Shown: positions 42,325 to 52,261, counted from the stretch's first letter. The stretch is DNA of 64,000 bases from Mycolicibacterium goodii (GCF_001187505.1 NZ_CP012150.1:2604001-2668000), one strand, 5' to 3'. The notes: generated from the sequence alone by a model not told the origin. Translations and numbers: made by a program.

Positions 42325-42361
42325 TTGACCATAATTGGCACTCGTCGGATGAGAGTGCTAA
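42325..42361 (+). promoter_or_regulatory. CIRCE element (HrcA operator) with -35 box before the glycosyltransferase operon
   Basis: TTGGCACTC (42335-42343), a 9-base spacer and GAGTGCTAA (42353-42361) match the CIRCE consensus TTAGCACTC-N9-GAGTGCTAA at 17 of 18 arm positions. A -35-like TTGACC stands at 42325-42330. CIRCE is bound by the heat-shock repressor HrcA, normally at groESL and dnaK operons. Here it lies 37 bases before the GTG of a glycosyltransferase, which has a perfect AGGAGG at 42385-42390. Confidence 0.85.
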
Positions 42362-42398
42362 CGCGGCCGCGCATTTGAATGAGTAGGAGGTTGACAGC

Positions 42399-43550
42399 GT
42401 GAGCGGCAACGATATCCTCGCCACGGCCGACGTCGACGATCCGCTGCGGATCGTGCTCGTCGCGCCACCCTATTTCGACATTCCGCCCAAGGGCTACGGC
42501 GGCACCGAGGCCGTCGTCGCGGACCTTGCCGATACGCTGACCGCCCGCGGCCACCACGTGACGGTGCTCGGCGCAGGAAAGCCGGGTACCACGGCGCGTT
42601 TCCAACCACTGTGGGAGCGGACACTTTCCGAACGCCTGGGCCAGCCGTATCCGGAGATCATGCACGCACTCAAGGTGCGCAACACCATCGAGCGTCTCGT
42701 CGAGACCGAAGGCGTCGACATCGTGCATGACCACACGTTCGCAGGCCCGCTCAACGCCCCCCTCTACCGCAAGCTGGGGTTGCCCACCGTGGTCACGGTG
42801 CACGGCCCGATCGACGACGATCTGTACCCCTACTACCGCGAACTCGGTGACGACATCGGCCTCATCGCGATCAGCGACCGCCAGCGTGAGCTCGCTGTCG
42901 ACCTGAATTGGGTTGGCCGCGTTCACAATGCACTGCGCATCGACGACTGGCCGTTCAACACGGTCAAGAAGGACTATGCGCTGTTCCTCGGCCGGTACGC
43001 GCCGTACAAGGGGGCGCACCTCGCGCTGCAGGCCGCGCACGCGGCGGGCATGCCGCTGGTGCTGGCGGGCAAGTGCAGTGAGCCGCCCGAGATCGCGTAC
43101 TTCGACGAACAGGTGAAGCCGCTGCTCACCGAGAGCGATCACGTGTTCGGGATGGCCGACGCGCAGGCCAAGCGCAAGCTGCTCGCCGAGGCCCGCTGCC
43201 TGATCTTCCCGATCCAGTGGGAGGAGCCGTTCGGCATGGTGATGATCGAGGCCATGGCGTGCGGCACCCCGGTGGTGGCGCTGCGCGGCGGCGCGGTGCC
43301 CGAGGTGATCGTCGACGGCGTCACCGGTGTGATCTGCGATACGCCCGACGAACTGCCCGCCGCGATGGCCAAGGCCGGGGATCTCGACCCGGCCGCGTGC
43401 CGCAGGCATGTGGCCGCGCACTTCGGGGTGGGCCGGTTCGGCGCGGGGTACGAGCAGATCTACCGCAACGTGCTGCGTACGCGTCGGCGGATGACGCTGC
43501 GCGAGGTGCTGACCGAGCCGCCGGGTGTGGCCGAGCGGGCGAGCGCATGA
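42399..43550 (+). CDS. Glycosyltransferase family 4 protein
   Basis: A 383-residue GT-B glycosyltransferase. The N-terminal domain has the usual IVLVAPPYFDIPPKGYGGTE acceptor-side loop; the C-terminal domain has FLGRYAPYKGAHLAL and the donor-binding E-x7-E motif in EEPFGMVMIEAMACGTPVV. It should transfer a sugar from an NDP-sugar with retention. The acceptor is unknown. The GTG start is preceded by a perfect AGGAGG with 8-base spacing. A CIRCE operator stands upstream, so expression is likely induced by heat or protein-folding stress. Its stop overlaps the next gene (ATGA), a glycoside hydrolase, so the pair may make and trim one glycoside or glucan. Confidence 0.92.
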   Translation: MSGNDILATADVDDPLRIVLVAPPYFDIPPKGYGGTEAVVADLADTLTARGHHVTVLGAGKPGTTARFQPLWERTLSERLGQPYPEIMHALKVRNTIERLVETEGVDIVHDHTFAGPLNAPLYRKLGLPTVVTVHGPIDDDLYPYYRELGDDIGLIAISDRQRELAVDLNWVGRVHNALRIDDWPFNTVKKDYALFLGRYAPYKGAHLALQAAHAAGMPLVLAGKCSEPPEIAYFDEQVKPLLTESDHVFGMADAQAKRKLLAEARCLIFPIQWEEPFGMVMIEAMACGTPVVALRGGAVPEVIVDGVTGVICDTPDELPAAMAKAGDLDPAACRRHVAAHFGVGRFGAGYEQIYRNVLRTRRRMTLREVLTEPPGVAERASA

Positions 43551-45673
43551 CCGTGACCCCGACCGTTCTCAACGCCGGTGAGCCCGCAGGCATCGGATTC
43601 GGCGGAGCGACAGTGACACTCGTGGAGGGTGCCACGTTCTGCCTGTCCGACCGCCACGGCGACGTGCTGGCGGGCCGGTCGCACGGCCTGTTCTTCCGCG
43701 ACGCCCGCGTGCTGTCACGCTGGCAGCTGCACGTCGACGGCGGTGAGCCCGAATCGTTGACCGTGCAGACCCCGGAAGCCTTTGCCGCGCAGTTCATCCT
43801 GCGTCGCACGCCGCGCGCCGGGATCGCCGACAGCACGTTGCTGCTGGTGCGCGACCGCCTCGTCGCCGACGGCCTGCGGGAGACGATCTCGCTGTACAAC
43901 CTGGCCGACGAGCCCACCGTGGTGTCCCTCGAGTTGATCGTCGACGCCGATTTCGCCGACCTGTTCGCCGTCAAGGAGGGCCGCGCGCCGATAAGGGGAG
44001 CCGAGATCGCACTCGTCGACAACGAACTGGTGCTCAACGACCGGTCGAATCGGGTTCGCGGCGTGAAGATCACGGCGTCGGGGTCACCGGTGGCGACGCC
44101 GGGGGTGTTCCGGTGGCGCGTCGTCGTGCCGCCGCGCGGCTCGTGGCAGGCCGAGGTCGTGGCGGAGCCGACGTGGGCCAACCAGAGCGTCAAGACCCGG
44201 TTCCGCACCGGCGAGGAACTCGAGTCCAGCGCCCCGGCCCGCAAGATCGAGGCATGGCGGGGCACCACCACCACGGTCGAGACCGATCTGCGGGCGCTGG
44301 CCGCGACATTGCAGCGCAGCGAGAGTGACCTGGGCGCGCTGCTGATCCGCGACGAGACCGACGAGCGCCCGTATGTCGCGGCGGGGGCGCCGTGGTTCAT
44401 GACGCTGTTCGGCCGCGACAGCCTGCTGACGGCGTGGATGTCGCTGCCGTTGGATGTCGGCCTGTCGGTCGGCACCCTGCAGCGGCTCGCCGACGCCCAA
44501 GGCCGCCGCGTCGACCTGCTCACCGAGGAGCAGCCGGGCCGAATCATGCACGAGGTCCGCCGCGGCCCGGCGAGCACCGACGTGCTGGGCGGTTCGGTGT
44601 ACTACGGGTCGGCCGATTCGACGCCGCTGTTCGTGATGCTGCTGGCCGAGTGCTGGCGGTGGGGCGCCGACGAGAGCGCGGTGCGGGCGCTGCTGCCCGC
44701 CGCCGACGCCGCGCTGAGCTGGGCGGCGCGCTACGGCGACCGCGACGACGACGGCTTCATCGAGTACCGGCGCGCGACCGACCGCGGCCTGCTCAACCAG
44801 GGCTGGAAGGACAGCTTCGACGCGATCACCGACGCGGCGGGCCACCGCGCCGACCCGCCGATCGCGCTGTGCGAGGTGCAGGCCTACCAGTACGCGGCGC
44901 TGCTGGCGCGGGCCGACCTGGCCGAGGGGTTCGGCGAACCCGCGACCGCGAAGCGGCTGCGGGACCGGGCCGCGGGGTTGAAGAAGCGCTTCGCCGAGAA
45001 GTTCTGGCTGCCCGACCGCGGCCACTACGCGTTGGCCCTGGACGGGCAGAAACACCCGGTCGACTCGTTGACCAGCAACATCGGCCACTGTCTGTGGGCG
45101 GGCATCGCGACCGACGAGCACGCCGCGCGCATCGTCGAGCGGCTCGGCAGCACCGAGATGGACTCGGGATTCGGGCTGCGCACCCTGGCCTCCGACATGG
45201 GCGCCTACAACCCGATGAGCTACCACAACGGGTCGGTGTGGCCGCACGACACGGCCATCGCGGTCGCGGGTCTGCTGCGCTACCGCCACGTGCCCGGCGC
45301 GGTCGAGCTCGCCGAACGGCTGGCGCTGGGCCTGCTGGACGCGGCCGACGCGTTCGGTGGCCGGCTGCCGGAACTGTTCTGCGGTTTCGACCGGTCGCAG
45401 TTCGGCTCGCCGGTGCCGTACCCGACGTCGTGCTCGCCGCAGGCGTGGGCCAGCGCGGCGCCGCTGCTGCTGGTGCGGGCCTTCCTCGGCCTGGAGCCCG
45501 ACGTCCCGCGCCGCAGGCTGGCGGTGCAGCCGCACCTGCCGCGGGCGTGGGGCCGGGTCGCGCTGACCGATCTTCGGCTCGGTCAGGCCACCGTCGCGGT
45601 GGAGGCCGAGGGCACGGTGGCAAAGGTCACCGGCCTGCCCGACGACTGGCAGTTGAGCACGGCCGAGAGCTGA
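43547..45673 (+). CDS. Amylo-alpha-1,6-glucosidase / glycogen-debranching-like glycoside hydrolase
   Basis: A 708-residue enzyme. The N-terminal domain (about 15-215; LSDRHGDVLAGRSHGLFFRD, then LSRWQLHVDG) is the debranching-enzyme N-terminal type. The C-terminal part (about 260-690) is an (alpha/alpha)6-barrel of the amylo-1,6-glucosidase / GH63-like group, with AAGAPWFMTLFGRDSLLTAW, LNQGWKDSFDAI and YHNGSVWPHDTAIA containing candidate acidic residues. The ATG at 43547 overlaps the glycosyltransferase stop; the open frame further upstream is inside that gene. The substrate could be a glucan or a small glucoside; sequence does not decide. Together with the GT it forms a heat-shock-type carbohydrate operon. 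Confidence 0.88.
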   Translation: MTVTPTVLNAGEPAGIGFGGATVTLVEGATFCLSDRHGDVLAGRSHGLFFRDARVLSRWQLHVDGGEPESLTVQTPEAFAAQFILRRTPRAGIADSTLLLVRDRLVADGLRETISLYNLADEPTVVSLELIVDADFADLFAVKEGRAPIRGAEIALVDNELVLNDRSNRVRGVKITASGSPVATPGVFRWRVVVPPRGSWQAEVVAEPTWANQSVKTRFRTGEELESSAPARKIEAWRGTTTTVETDLRALAATLQRSESDLGALLIRDETDERPYVAAGAPWFMTLFGRDSLLTAWMSLPLDVGLSVGTLQRLADAQGRRVDLLTEEQPGRIMHEVRRGPASTDVLGGSVYYGSADSTPLFVMLLAECWRWGADESAVRALLPAADAALSWAARYGDRDDDGFIEYRRATDRGLLNQGWKDSFDAITDAAGHRADPPIALCEVQAYQYAALLARADLAEGFGEPATAKRLRDRAAGLKKRFAEKFWLPDRGHYALALDGQKHPVDSLTSNIGHCLWAGIATDEHAARIVERLGSTEMDSGFGLRTLASDMGAYNPMSYHNGSVWPHDTAIAVAGLLRYRHVPGAVELAERLALGLLDAADAFGGRLPELFCGFDRSQFGSPVPYPTSCSPQAWASAAPLLLVRAFLGLEPDVPRRRLAVQPHLPRAWGRVALTDLRLGQATVAVEAEGTVAKVTGLPDDWQLSTAES

Positions 45674-45687
45674 ACAGCACCCATGGT

Positions 45688-45693
45688 TAGGCT
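45688..45693 (+). promoter_or_regulatory. Candidate -10 box of a leaderless echA6 transcript
   Basis: TAGGCT lies exactly 6 bases before the echA6 ATG, and no Shine-Dalgarno sequence is present. It would drive echA6 and probably the following metallo-hydrolase independently of the CIRCE promoter. Confidence 0.45.
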
Positions 45694-45699
45694 GGCGAC

Positions 45700-46431
45700 A
45701 TGATTGGTGTGACCCGAGACGGCAATGTCCTGACCCTGGAGCTCCAACGTCCCGAGCGGCGCAACGCGCTGAACTGCGAACTCGTCGACCGGCTGCGGGA
45801 GGCCGTCGAGAGCGCCGCATCCGAGGACATCCGTGCGATCGTGCTGACCGGCCAGGGGACGGTGTTCAGTGCGGGGGCGGACCTGTCCGGTGACGCGTTC
45901 GCCGCCGAACTGCCCGACAAGGCGACCGCGCTGAACCTCGCGATCGACAAGGCCCCGGTCCCGGTGATCGGCGCGATCAACGGGCCCGCGATCGGCGCGG
46001 GCGTCATCCTGGCCATGATCTGCGATCTGCGGGTCGTCGCGCCGGAGGCCTACTTCCAGTTCCCGGTCGCCAAATACGGTCTGGCCCTGGACAACTGGAG
46101 CATCCGCCGGCTGACGTCGCTGGTGGGCTACGGCCGGGCCCGCGGCATGCTGCTGGCCGCGGAGAAGCTCGACTCGGAGACCGCGCTGCAGACCGGCATG
46201 GCCAACCGCATCGGCACGCTGGCCGATGCGCAGAAGTGGGCGGCCGAGATCGCCGGGTACGCACCGCTTGCGCTGCAGCACGCCAAGCGGGTCCTCAACG
46301 ACGACGGCGCGTACGAGGAGCCGTGGCCCGCGCACAAGGAACTGTTCGACCGGGCGTGGAAATCGCCTGACGTCATCGAGGCCCAGGTGGCCCGCATCGA
46401 GAAGCGGCCACCCAACTTCACCGGGGCCTGA
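45700..46431 (+). CDS. echA6: Enoyl-CoA hydratase-family protein EchA6
   Basis: A 243-residue crotonase-fold protein, the same length as M. tuberculosis EchA6 (Rv0905). EchA6 is reported to bind acyl chains and pass them to FAS-II for mycolic acid synthesis rather than to hydrate enoyl-CoA, and it is the target of THPP compounds. In line with that, neither hydratase Glu is present here: the first site reads [15 protein letters not shown] and the second [12 protein letters not shown]. The oxyanion loops FSAGADLSG and the IGAG block are kept. The start has a leaderless-type -10 box. The next gene begins 1 base after its stop. Confidence 0.93.
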   Translation: MIGVTRDGNVLTLELQRPERRNALNCELVDRLREAVESAASEDIRAIVLTGQGTVFSAGADLSGDAFAAELPDKATALNLAIDKAPVPVIGAINGPAIGAGVILAMICDLRVVAPEAYFQFPVAKYGLALDNWSIRRLTSLVGYGRARGMLLAAEKLDSETALQTGMANRIGTLADAQKWAAEIAGYAPLALQHAKRVLNDDGAYEEPWPAHKELFDRAWKSPDVIEAQVARIEKRPPNFTGA

Positions 46432-46432
46432 C

Positions 46433-47539
46433 GTGTTGCGTGGAGCGCTGCGGTTGACCACCCGGTCGGCCGGTCTGCTGGCCGGTGGCTGGCTGTTGCG
46501 CGCGTTGCGCGGAACGTACACCTCCCTGGGCGCGCGGCCGCGCGACATCAAACCGGTGGCGACGCGGTCGCCGCAGTTCGACGGCGAGGTCTTCGTCAAC
46601 ATCGAGCCCGCCTCGATGGGCATCAACATGGACCGCGAGGAGCGCCGCAGGCTGTTCGCCGAGATGTTCGGTTCGAAGGGCGCGAGTTGGCCGCCGGGCG
46701 CCATCCCGCTGGCCCAACCCGCCGACGGCGAGGCCAAGGCGAGCGCGGTGTCCTGGTACGGCCATTCGTCGGCGTTGATCGAGGTCGACGGCTACCGCGT
46801 GCTCACCGATCCGATCTGGAGCGACCGCTGCTCGCCGTCGCGCGTGGTCGGCCCGCACCGGTTGCATGCCCCGCCGCTGCCGCTGGAGGCGCTGCCCTCG
46901 GTCGACGCGGTGGTGATCAGCCACGACCACTACGACCACCTGGACCTCGACACAATCCGTGAGCTGGCCCGCACCCAGCGCGCGCCCTTTCTGGTGCCGC
47001 TGGGCATCGGTGCGCACCTGCGCAAATGGGGCATCCCGCAATCGCGCATCGTCGAGCTGGACTGGAACGAGAGTCACCGCATCGGCGAGCTGACCATCGT
47101 GTGCACCCCGGCCCGGCATTTCTCGGGACGGTTCCTGCAACGCAACACCACGCTGTGGGCGTCGTGGGTGGTGATCGGGCCCGCGCACCGCGCGTTCTTC
47201 GGCGGGGACACCGGCTACACCAAGAGCTTCTCCGAGATCGGTTCGGAGTACGGGCCTTTCGACCTGACGCTGCTGCCGGTCGGCGCCTACAACGCGGGGT
47301 GGCCGGACATCCACATGAACCCCGAGGAGTCGGTGCGCGCACATCTGGACATGACCGAGTCCGGCTTGCTGGTGCCGATCCACTGGGCGACGTTCCGCTT
47401 GGCCCCGCACCCGTGGGCCGAGCCGGTGCGACGGTTGCTCGCCGCGGCCGAACCGGCCGGGGTGCAGGTGGCGGTGCCGAAACCGGGACAGCGGGTCGAC
47501 GGCGACTCGCCGGTGCTCGACCCCTGGTGGCAGTTGTAA
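46433..47539 (+). CDS. Metallo-beta-lactamase-fold hydrolase, NAPE-PLD/UlaG-like (Rv0906-like)
   Basis: A 368-residue metal-dependent hydrolase. The N-terminus is hydrophobic (AGLLAGGWLLRALRG), perhaps a membrane anchor or signal. Metal ligands are seen in SHDHYDHLD (His 164, His 166, Asp 168, His 169), TPARHFSG, FFGGDTGYT and VPIHWATF, which is the NAPE-phospholipase D / UlaG lactonase branch. It corresponds to Rv0906. A phospholipid or lactone substrate is likely but not assigned. The GTG at 46433 is chosen because it follows the echA6 stop by 1 base and gives the length of Rv0906; the frame upstream is inside echA6. Confidence 0.88.
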   Translation: MLRGALRLTTRSAGLLAGGWLLRALRGTYTSLGARPRDIKPVATRSPQFDGEVFVNIEPASMGINMDREERRRLFAEMFGSKGASWPPGAIPLAQPADGEAKASAVSWYGHSSALIEVDGYRVLTDPIWSDRCSPSRVVGPHRLHAPPLPLEALPSVDAVVISHDHYDHLDLDTIRELARTQRAPFLVPLGIGAHLRKWGIPQSRIVELDWNESHRIGELTIVCTPARHFSGRFLQRNTTLWASWVVIGPAHRAFFGGDTGYTKSFSEIGSEYGPFDLTLLPVGAYNAGWPDIHMNPEESVRAHLDMTESGLLVPIHWATFRLAPHPWAEPVRRLLAAAEPAGVQVAVPKPGQRVDGDSPVLDPWWQL

Positions 47540-47585
47540 CCCATTGCACCGACTTCGGAGCTGTTTGCGGGCATACTGCCGTGTT

Positions 47586-49181
47586 GTGTACAGCGTGCGT
47601 AGGTCGGTGGTCGTCCTCGGTCTGGCAGCGGGTCTGGCGGTGACGGGGTGCGCAGGCGCCGACGAGCCGCAGCGCTCCACGCCACCCGCTCAGACGTTTG
47701 CCGACGAGCCGCCGCCGCTGGTTCCCGCGATGCCGCTGCCGGACAACGCGGTCGAGGACGCGGTGGCCCAACTCGACGGCATCGCCGAGGATCTCATGCG
47801 CAGCTCGGGTGTCCCCGGCATGGCCGTGGCGGTTGTGCACGGTGGAAAAACCGTCTACGCCAAGGGTTTCGGTGTGCGTGACGTCCGCGGCGGCGACGCC
47901 GAGAACAACCGCGTCGACCCCGACACGGTGTTCCAGCTCGCATCGCTGTCGAAGTCGATCTCGGCCACCGTCGTCGCGCACCAGGTCGGCACGGGCGCGA
48001 TCGGCTGGGACACCCCGGTGGTGGAGCACCTGCCGTGGTTCGCGCTGTCGGACCCGACGACCACCAGGATGGTCACGGTCGGTGACCTGTTCGCGCACCG
48101 CTCCGGGCTGCCCGATCACGCCGGTGACCGGCTGGAGGACCTCGGGTACGACCGGCGCTACATCCTCGAACACCTGCGGGCGCTGCCGCTGGACCCGTTC
48201 CGGATCTCCTACGCCTACACCAACTTCGGGCTCACCGCGGCCGCCGAGGCGGTCGCCGCGGCCGCGGGCCGCAGCTGGGAGGACCTCGCGCGCGACGTGC
48301 TCTACCGCCCGCTGCAGATGAACTCGACCAGTTCCCGGTTCGCCGACTACGAAGCCAGGCCGAACCGTGCCGTGGGGCACATCCGCGTCGACGGACGCTA
48401 CGAACCGCAGTACGTGCGCGACGCCGACGCGCAGACACCCGCAGGCGGGGTGAGTGCATCGGTCAACGACATGACGCACTGGCTCGCCATGGTGCTGGCC
48501 GACGGCGAGTTCGAGGGCAAGCGCATCGTCGAGGAGTCCGCGCTGCTGCCCGCGATCACCCCCGAGGTGGTGTCGGACCGGGCGTCGCAACCGGCGATGC
48601 GTTCGGGTTTCTACGGCTACGGCTTCAACGTCGGCACGACGTCGGGTGCGCGCACCCAGATCAGCCATTCCGGCGCCTTCGAACTCGGCGCCGCGACCAA
48701 CTTCCTGATCCTGCCGTCGGCCGACGTCGGCATCGTCGTGCTCACCAACGGTACGCCCGCGGGGATCCCGGAGACGCTCACCGCGGAGTTCGCCGATCTG
48801 GTGCAGTTCGGCGAGGTCAGGCAGGACTGGCGCAAGCTCTACGCCGACGCGTTCGCCGAAATGGACCGCCCGGAGGGGGAACTCGTCGGCAAGCAGCCGC
48901 CGTCGGATCCGGCTCCGGCCAAACCGCTTTCGGATTACACGGGCGTGTACCGCAACGACTACTGGGGCCCGGCCACGGTCTCCGAGCGGGACGGCACGCT
49001 GATGCTAGCGCTCGGGCCGCGGCTCAGGGTTCCGCTGACGCACTGGGACGGCGATGTGTTCACCTTCGGTTTCGTCACCGAGAACGCACCACCCGGCACG
49101 ATTTCGGCCGCGAGGTTCGCCGGTGACAAGCTGACACTCGAGTACTACGACGAAGACGGGACAGGGACCTTCACCAGATGA
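47586..49181 (+). CDS. Beta-lactamase-family serine hydrolase, lipoprotein (Rv0907-like)
   Basis: A 531-residue class C-type serine hydrolase / penicillin-binding-protein-like enzyme. The start [22 protein letters not shown] has a signal peptide and lipobox VTGC with the lipidated Cys at residue 22, so it is a cell-surface lipoprotein. Catalytic motifs are SLSK (Ser about 120, Lys about 123), YTN (Tyr about 211) and HSG near residue 360 in place of KTG. A C-terminal domain of about 100 residues follows. GTG 47586 is the likely start, with a CATACT -10-like box 8 bases upstream; a farther start would put a long tail before the signal peptide. It corresponds to Rv0907. The role is probably envelope ester or peptide hydrolysis. 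Confidence 0.88.
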   Translation: MYSVRRSVVVLGLAAGLAVTGCAGADEPQRSTPPAQTFADEPPPLVPAMPLPDNAVEDAVAQLDGIAEDLMRSSGVPGMAVAVVHGGKTVYAKGFGVRDVRGGDAENNRVDPDTVFQLASLSKSISATVVAHQVGTGAIGWDTPVVEHLPWFALSDPTTTRMVTVGDLFAHRSGLPDHAGDRLEDLGYDRRYILEHLRALPLDPFRISYAYTNFGLTAAAEAVAAAAGRSWEDLARDVLYRPLQMNSTSSRFADYEARPNRAVGHIRVDGRYEPQYVRDADAQTPAGGVSASVNDMTHWLAMVLADGEFEGKRIVEESALLPAITPEVVSDRASQPAMRSGFYGYGFNVGTTSGARTQISHSGAFELGAATNFLILPSADVGIVVLTNGTPAGIPETLTAEFADLVQFGEVRQDWRKLYADAFAEMDRPEGELVGKQPPSDPAPAKPLSDYTGVYRNDYWGPATVSERDGTLMLALGPRLRVPLTHWDGDVFTFGFVTENAPPGTISAARFAGDKLTLEYYDEDGTGTFTR

Positions 49182-49194
49182 CAGGGTTCACCAA

Positions 49195-51570
49195 GTGACG
49201 ACGATTGCCGCCGCCGGCCTCACCGACGCCGAGGTCGCCCAGCGGATCGCCGACGGCAAGACCAACGACGTCCCCACCCGCGCCGCGCGCACAGTGTCCG
49301 AGATCGTCCGCGCCAACGTGTTCACCCGCATCAACGCGATCCTCGGGGTGCTGTTCGTCATCGTGCTGTCGACCGGTTCGCTGATCAACGGCGCGTTCGG
49401 GTTGCTGATCATCGCCAACAGCGCGATCGGCATCATCCAGGAGATCCGGGCCAAGCAGACGCTGGACAAGCTCGCGATCGTCGGTCAGGCCAAGCCGACG
49501 GTGCGCAGACAGTCGGGCACCAGGTCGGTGCTGCCCAGCGAGGTCGTGCTCGACGACATCATCGAGTTGGGTCCCGGTGATCAGATCGTGGTCGACGGTG
49601 AGGTGGTCGAGGAGAGCAACCTCGAGGTCGACGAGTCGCTGCTCACCGGTGAGGCCGATCCGATCGCCAAGGACCCCGGTGACGCCGTCATGTCAGGCAG
49701 CTTCGTCGTCGCGGGCAGCGGTGCGTACCGGGCCACCAAGGTGGGCCGCGAGGCGTACGCGGCGAAGCTGGCCGAGGAGGCCTCGAAGTTCACCTTGGTG
49801 AAATCCGAACTGCGCAACGGCATCAACAAGATCCTGCAGTTCATCACCTATCTGCTGGTGCCCGCGGGTCTGCTGACCATCTACACGCAGTTGTTCACCA
49901 CCGACGCCGGGTGGCGCGAGGCCGTGCTGCGCATGGTCGGCGCGCTGGTGCCGATGGTGCCCGAGGGCCTGGTGCTGATGACGTCGATCGCGTTCGCGGT
50001 CGGTGTGGTGCGCCTCGGGCGGCGCCAGTGCCTGGTCAACGAACTGCCCGCGATCGAGGGCCTGGCGCGCGTGGACGTCGTGTGCGCGGACAAGACCGGC
50101 ACGCTGACCGAGAACGGGATGCGCGTCAGCGACCTCAAGCCGCTCACCGAGGCGCAGGTAGCAGAGGTGCTGGCGCAGCTGGCCGCCGACGATGCGCGAC
50201 CCAACGCCAGCATGGCCGCGATCGCCGAGGCCTACCAGATGCCGCCGGGGTGGACGGCGACCGCGACGGCCCCGTTCAAGTCGGCCACCAAGTGGAGCGG
50301 CACGTCCTACGCCGAACACGGCAACTGGGTGATCGGCGCGCCGGACGTGCTGCTGGATCCCGGCTCGCCCGTCGCCGAGGAGGCCGAACGCATCGGTGCG
50401 CAGGGTTTGCGTGTCCTGCTGCTGGGCTCGTCGGACCGCGGTGTCGACGCGCCGGACGCGCCAGGCGTCGTGACCCCGGCCGCGCTCGTGGTGCTCGAAC
50501 AACGCATCCGACCGGACGCCGGTGACACCCTCGACTACTTCGCGTCCCAGCACGTCTCGGTGAAGGTGATCTCCGGTGACAACGCGGTGTCGGTGGGTGC
50601 GGTGGCAGGCAAGCTCGGTCTGCACGGCGAGACCATGGACGCCCGGCGCCTGCCCGAACAACCCGACGAACTGGCCGAGACGCTGGAGGAGTGCACGACG
50701 TTCGGCCGCGTGCGCCCGGACCAGAAGCGCGCGATGGTGCACGCGCTGCAGTCCCGCGGCCACACCGTCGCGATGACCGGTGACGGCGTCAACGACGTGC
50801 TGGCCCTCAAGGATGCCGACATCGGCGTCGCGATGGGTTCGGGTAGCTCGGCGTCGCGCGCGGTCGCGCAGATCGTGTTGCTGGACAACAAGTTCGCGAC
50901 GCTGCCGTATGTGGTGGGTGAGGGCCGACGGGTGATCGGCAACATCGAACGGGTCTCCAACCTGTTCCTCACCAAGACCGTGTATTCGGTGCTGCTGGCG
51001 ATCCTGGTCGGCATCGGCGGCCTGTCGGCACGGTTCTTCGGCACGGACCCGCTGCTGTTCCCGTTCCAGCCCATCCACGTGACCATCGCGGCGTGGTTCA
51101 CCATCGGCATCCCGGCGTTCATCCTGTCGCTCGCGCCCAACAACGAGCGCGCCCAGTCGGGTTTCGTGCGGCGCGTGATGACCTCCGCGTTGCCGTCGGG
51201 CCTGGTGGTCGGCACCGCCACGTTCGTCTCCTATTTGGTGGCCTACCAGGGCCGTGAGGCCACGCCGGTCGAGCAGACCCAGGCGTCCACCGCGGCGTTG
51301 ATCACGTTGCTGGCGTCGTCGTTGTGGGTGCTTGCGGTGGTGGCCCGGCCGTACCAGTGGTGGCGGGTTTTGCTCGTCGCGTGCTCGATGCTGGCCTATG
51401 TGTTGATCTTCTCGATCCCGCTGGCGCAGGAGCTGTTCATGCTGGATCCGACCAACTTCAAGGTCACCGCGACCGCACTGGGGATCGGTGTGTTCGGAGC
51501 CGCGCTGGTCGAGGTGCTGTGGTGGGTGCAGGGCCGCGTGCTGGGCGAGAAACGGCGGGTGTGGAGATAG
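49195..51570 (+). CDS. ctpE: P-type cation ATPase CtpE (calcium transporter)
   Basis: A 791-residue P-type ATPase. Actuator motif LLTGEADP, the phosphorylation motif CADKTGTLT with Asp about 299, the hinge [17 protein letters not shown], and the helix-4 segment [11 protein letters not shown] are all present. M. smegmatis CtpE has been reported to take up calcium and to matter for cell-surface integrity. It corresponds to Rv0908. The GTG at 49195 lies 13 bases after the stop of the serine hydrolase gene, so the two may be co-transcribed. About ten membrane helices are expected. An Rv0909/Rv0910-like pair follows directly. Confidence 0.95.
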   Translation: MTTIAAAGLTDAEVAQRIADGKTNDVPTRAARTVSEIVRANVFTRINAILGVLFVIVLSTGSLINGAFGLLIIANSAIGIIQEIRAKQTLDKLAIVGQAKPTVRRQSGTRSVLPSEVVLDDIIELGPGDQIVVDGEVVEESNLEVDESLLTGEADPIAKDPGDAVMSGSFVVAGSGAYRATKVGREAYAAKLAEEASKFTLVKSELRNGINKILQFITYLLVPAGLLTIYTQLFTTDAGWREAVLRMVGALVPMVPEGLVLMTSIAFAVGVVRLGRRQCLVNELPAIEGLARVDVVCADKTGTLTENGMRVSDLKPLTEAQVAEVLAQLAADDARPNASMAAIAEAYQMPPGWTATATAPFKSATKWSGTSYAEHGNWVIGAPDVLLDPGSPVAEEAERIGAQGLRVLLLGSSDRGVDAPDAPGVVTPAALVVLEQRIRPDAGDTLDYFASQHVSVKVISGDNAVSVGAVAGKLGLHGETMDARRLPEQPDELAETLEECTTFGRVRPDQKRAMVHALQSRGHTVAMTGDGVNDVLALKDADIGVAMGSGSSASRAVAQIVLLDNKFATLPYVVGEGRRVIGNIERVSNLFLTKTVYSVLLAILVGIGGLSARFFGTDPLLFPFQPIHVTIAAWFTIGIPAFILSLAPNNERAQSGFVRRVMTSALPSGLVVGTATFVSYLVAYQGREATPVEQTQASTAALITLLASSLWVLAVVARPYQWWRVLLVACSMLAYVLIFSIPLAQELFMLDPTNFKVTATALGIGVFGAALVEVLWWVQGRVLGEKRRVWR

Positions 51571-51582
51571 CTGTCGAAGCGA

Positions 51583-51588
51583 TAGGGT
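51583..51588 (+). promoter_or_regulatory. Candidate -10 box of the Rv0909/Rv0910-like pair
   Basis: TAGGGT lies 6 bases before the ATG at 51595, giving a leaderless start for the small antitoxin-like gene, separate from ctpE transcription. Confidence 0.45.
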
Positions 51589-51594
51589 GAAGCC

Positions 51595-51798
51595 ATGGGA
51601 TTCCTGGACAAGGCAAAAGACCTCTTGTCGAAGAACGCCGACAAGGTGGAGACCGTGATCGACAAGGCCGGCGACATCGTCGACCAGAAGACGCAGGGTA
51701 AGTACGCCCAGCACGTCGACAAGGCGCAGGACGCCGCGAAGAACGCCATCCGTAAAGACGACAATCCGAACAACCCCCCTCAAGAACCACAGCAGTAA
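51595..51798 (+). CDS. Antitoxin-like small protein (Rv0909-like)
   Basis: A 67-residue charged protein: a lysine-rich amphipathic helix ([19 protein letters not shown]), a second helical stretch ([15 protein letters not shown]) and a flexible Asn/Pro/Gln tail. It corresponds in sequence and position to M. tuberculosis Rv0909, described as the antitoxin of the Rv0909/Rv0910 pair. The ATG at 51595 has a -10 box 6 bases upstream. The following gene starts 7 bases after its stop. The toxin-antitoxin assignment comes from heterologous tests in other species and is not shown for this organism. Confidence 0.8.
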   Translation: MGFLDKAKDLLSKNADKVETVIDKAGDIVDQKTQGKYAQHVDKAQDAAKNAIRKDDNPNNPPQEPQQ

Positions 51799-51805
51799 CA
51801 CACAT

Positions 51806-52249
51806 ATGGCCAAACTCTCTGTCTCCGTCGATGTCCCATTGCCGCCGGAGCAGGCGTGGGAGCACGCCTCGGACCTGTCCCGGTACCACGAGTGGCTCAG
51901 CATTCACCGGGCCTGGCGCTCGAAGCTGCCCGAAACCCTGGAGAAGGGCACGGTGATCGAGTCGATCGTCGAGGTCAAGGGCATGCTGAACCGCATCAGG
52001 TGGACGCTGGTGCACTACAAGCCCCCGCAGGCGCTCACGCTCAACGGCGACGGCCGCGGCGGGGTCAAGGTCAAGCTCATCGGCAAGATCAAGCCCACCG
52101 ATGACGGCTCGACCGTCGGGTTCGACCTGCATCTCGGCGGTCCGGCCCTGTTCGGCCCCATCGGCATGGTGGTCGCTGCGGCGCTCAAGAGCGACATCCA
52201 GGAGTCGCTCAACCGGTTCAAGCAGCTCTACGCCCCCTCGGCGACGTAA
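51806..52249 (+). CDS. SRPBCC/START-fold protein, toxin of the Rv0909/Rv0910-like pair
   Basis: A 147-residue single-domain protein of the SRPBCC (polyketide cyclase/START) fold: N-terminal strand LSVSVDVPLPPEQAWEHASD, then YHEWLSIHRAW, and the long C-terminal helix ALKSDIQESLNRFKQLYA. The fold forms a hydrophobic cavity for a lipid-like ligand. Its M. tuberculosis counterpart Rv0910 is listed as a toxin whose partner is Rv0909. The fold is unusual for a toxin, and a lipid-binding role linked to the envelope genes upstream is an equal possibility. The ATG lies 7 bases after the small gene. A palindromic repeat follows it. Confidence 0.82.
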   Translation: MAKLSVSVDVPLPPEQAWEHASDLSRYHEWLSIHRAWRSKLPETLEKGTVIESIVEVKGMLNRIRWTLVHYKPPQALTLNGDGRGGVKVKLIGKIKPTDDGSTVGFDLHLGGPALFGPIGMVVAAALKSDIQESLNRFKQLYAPSAT

Positions 52250-52261
52250 CGTTTCCTCTCG

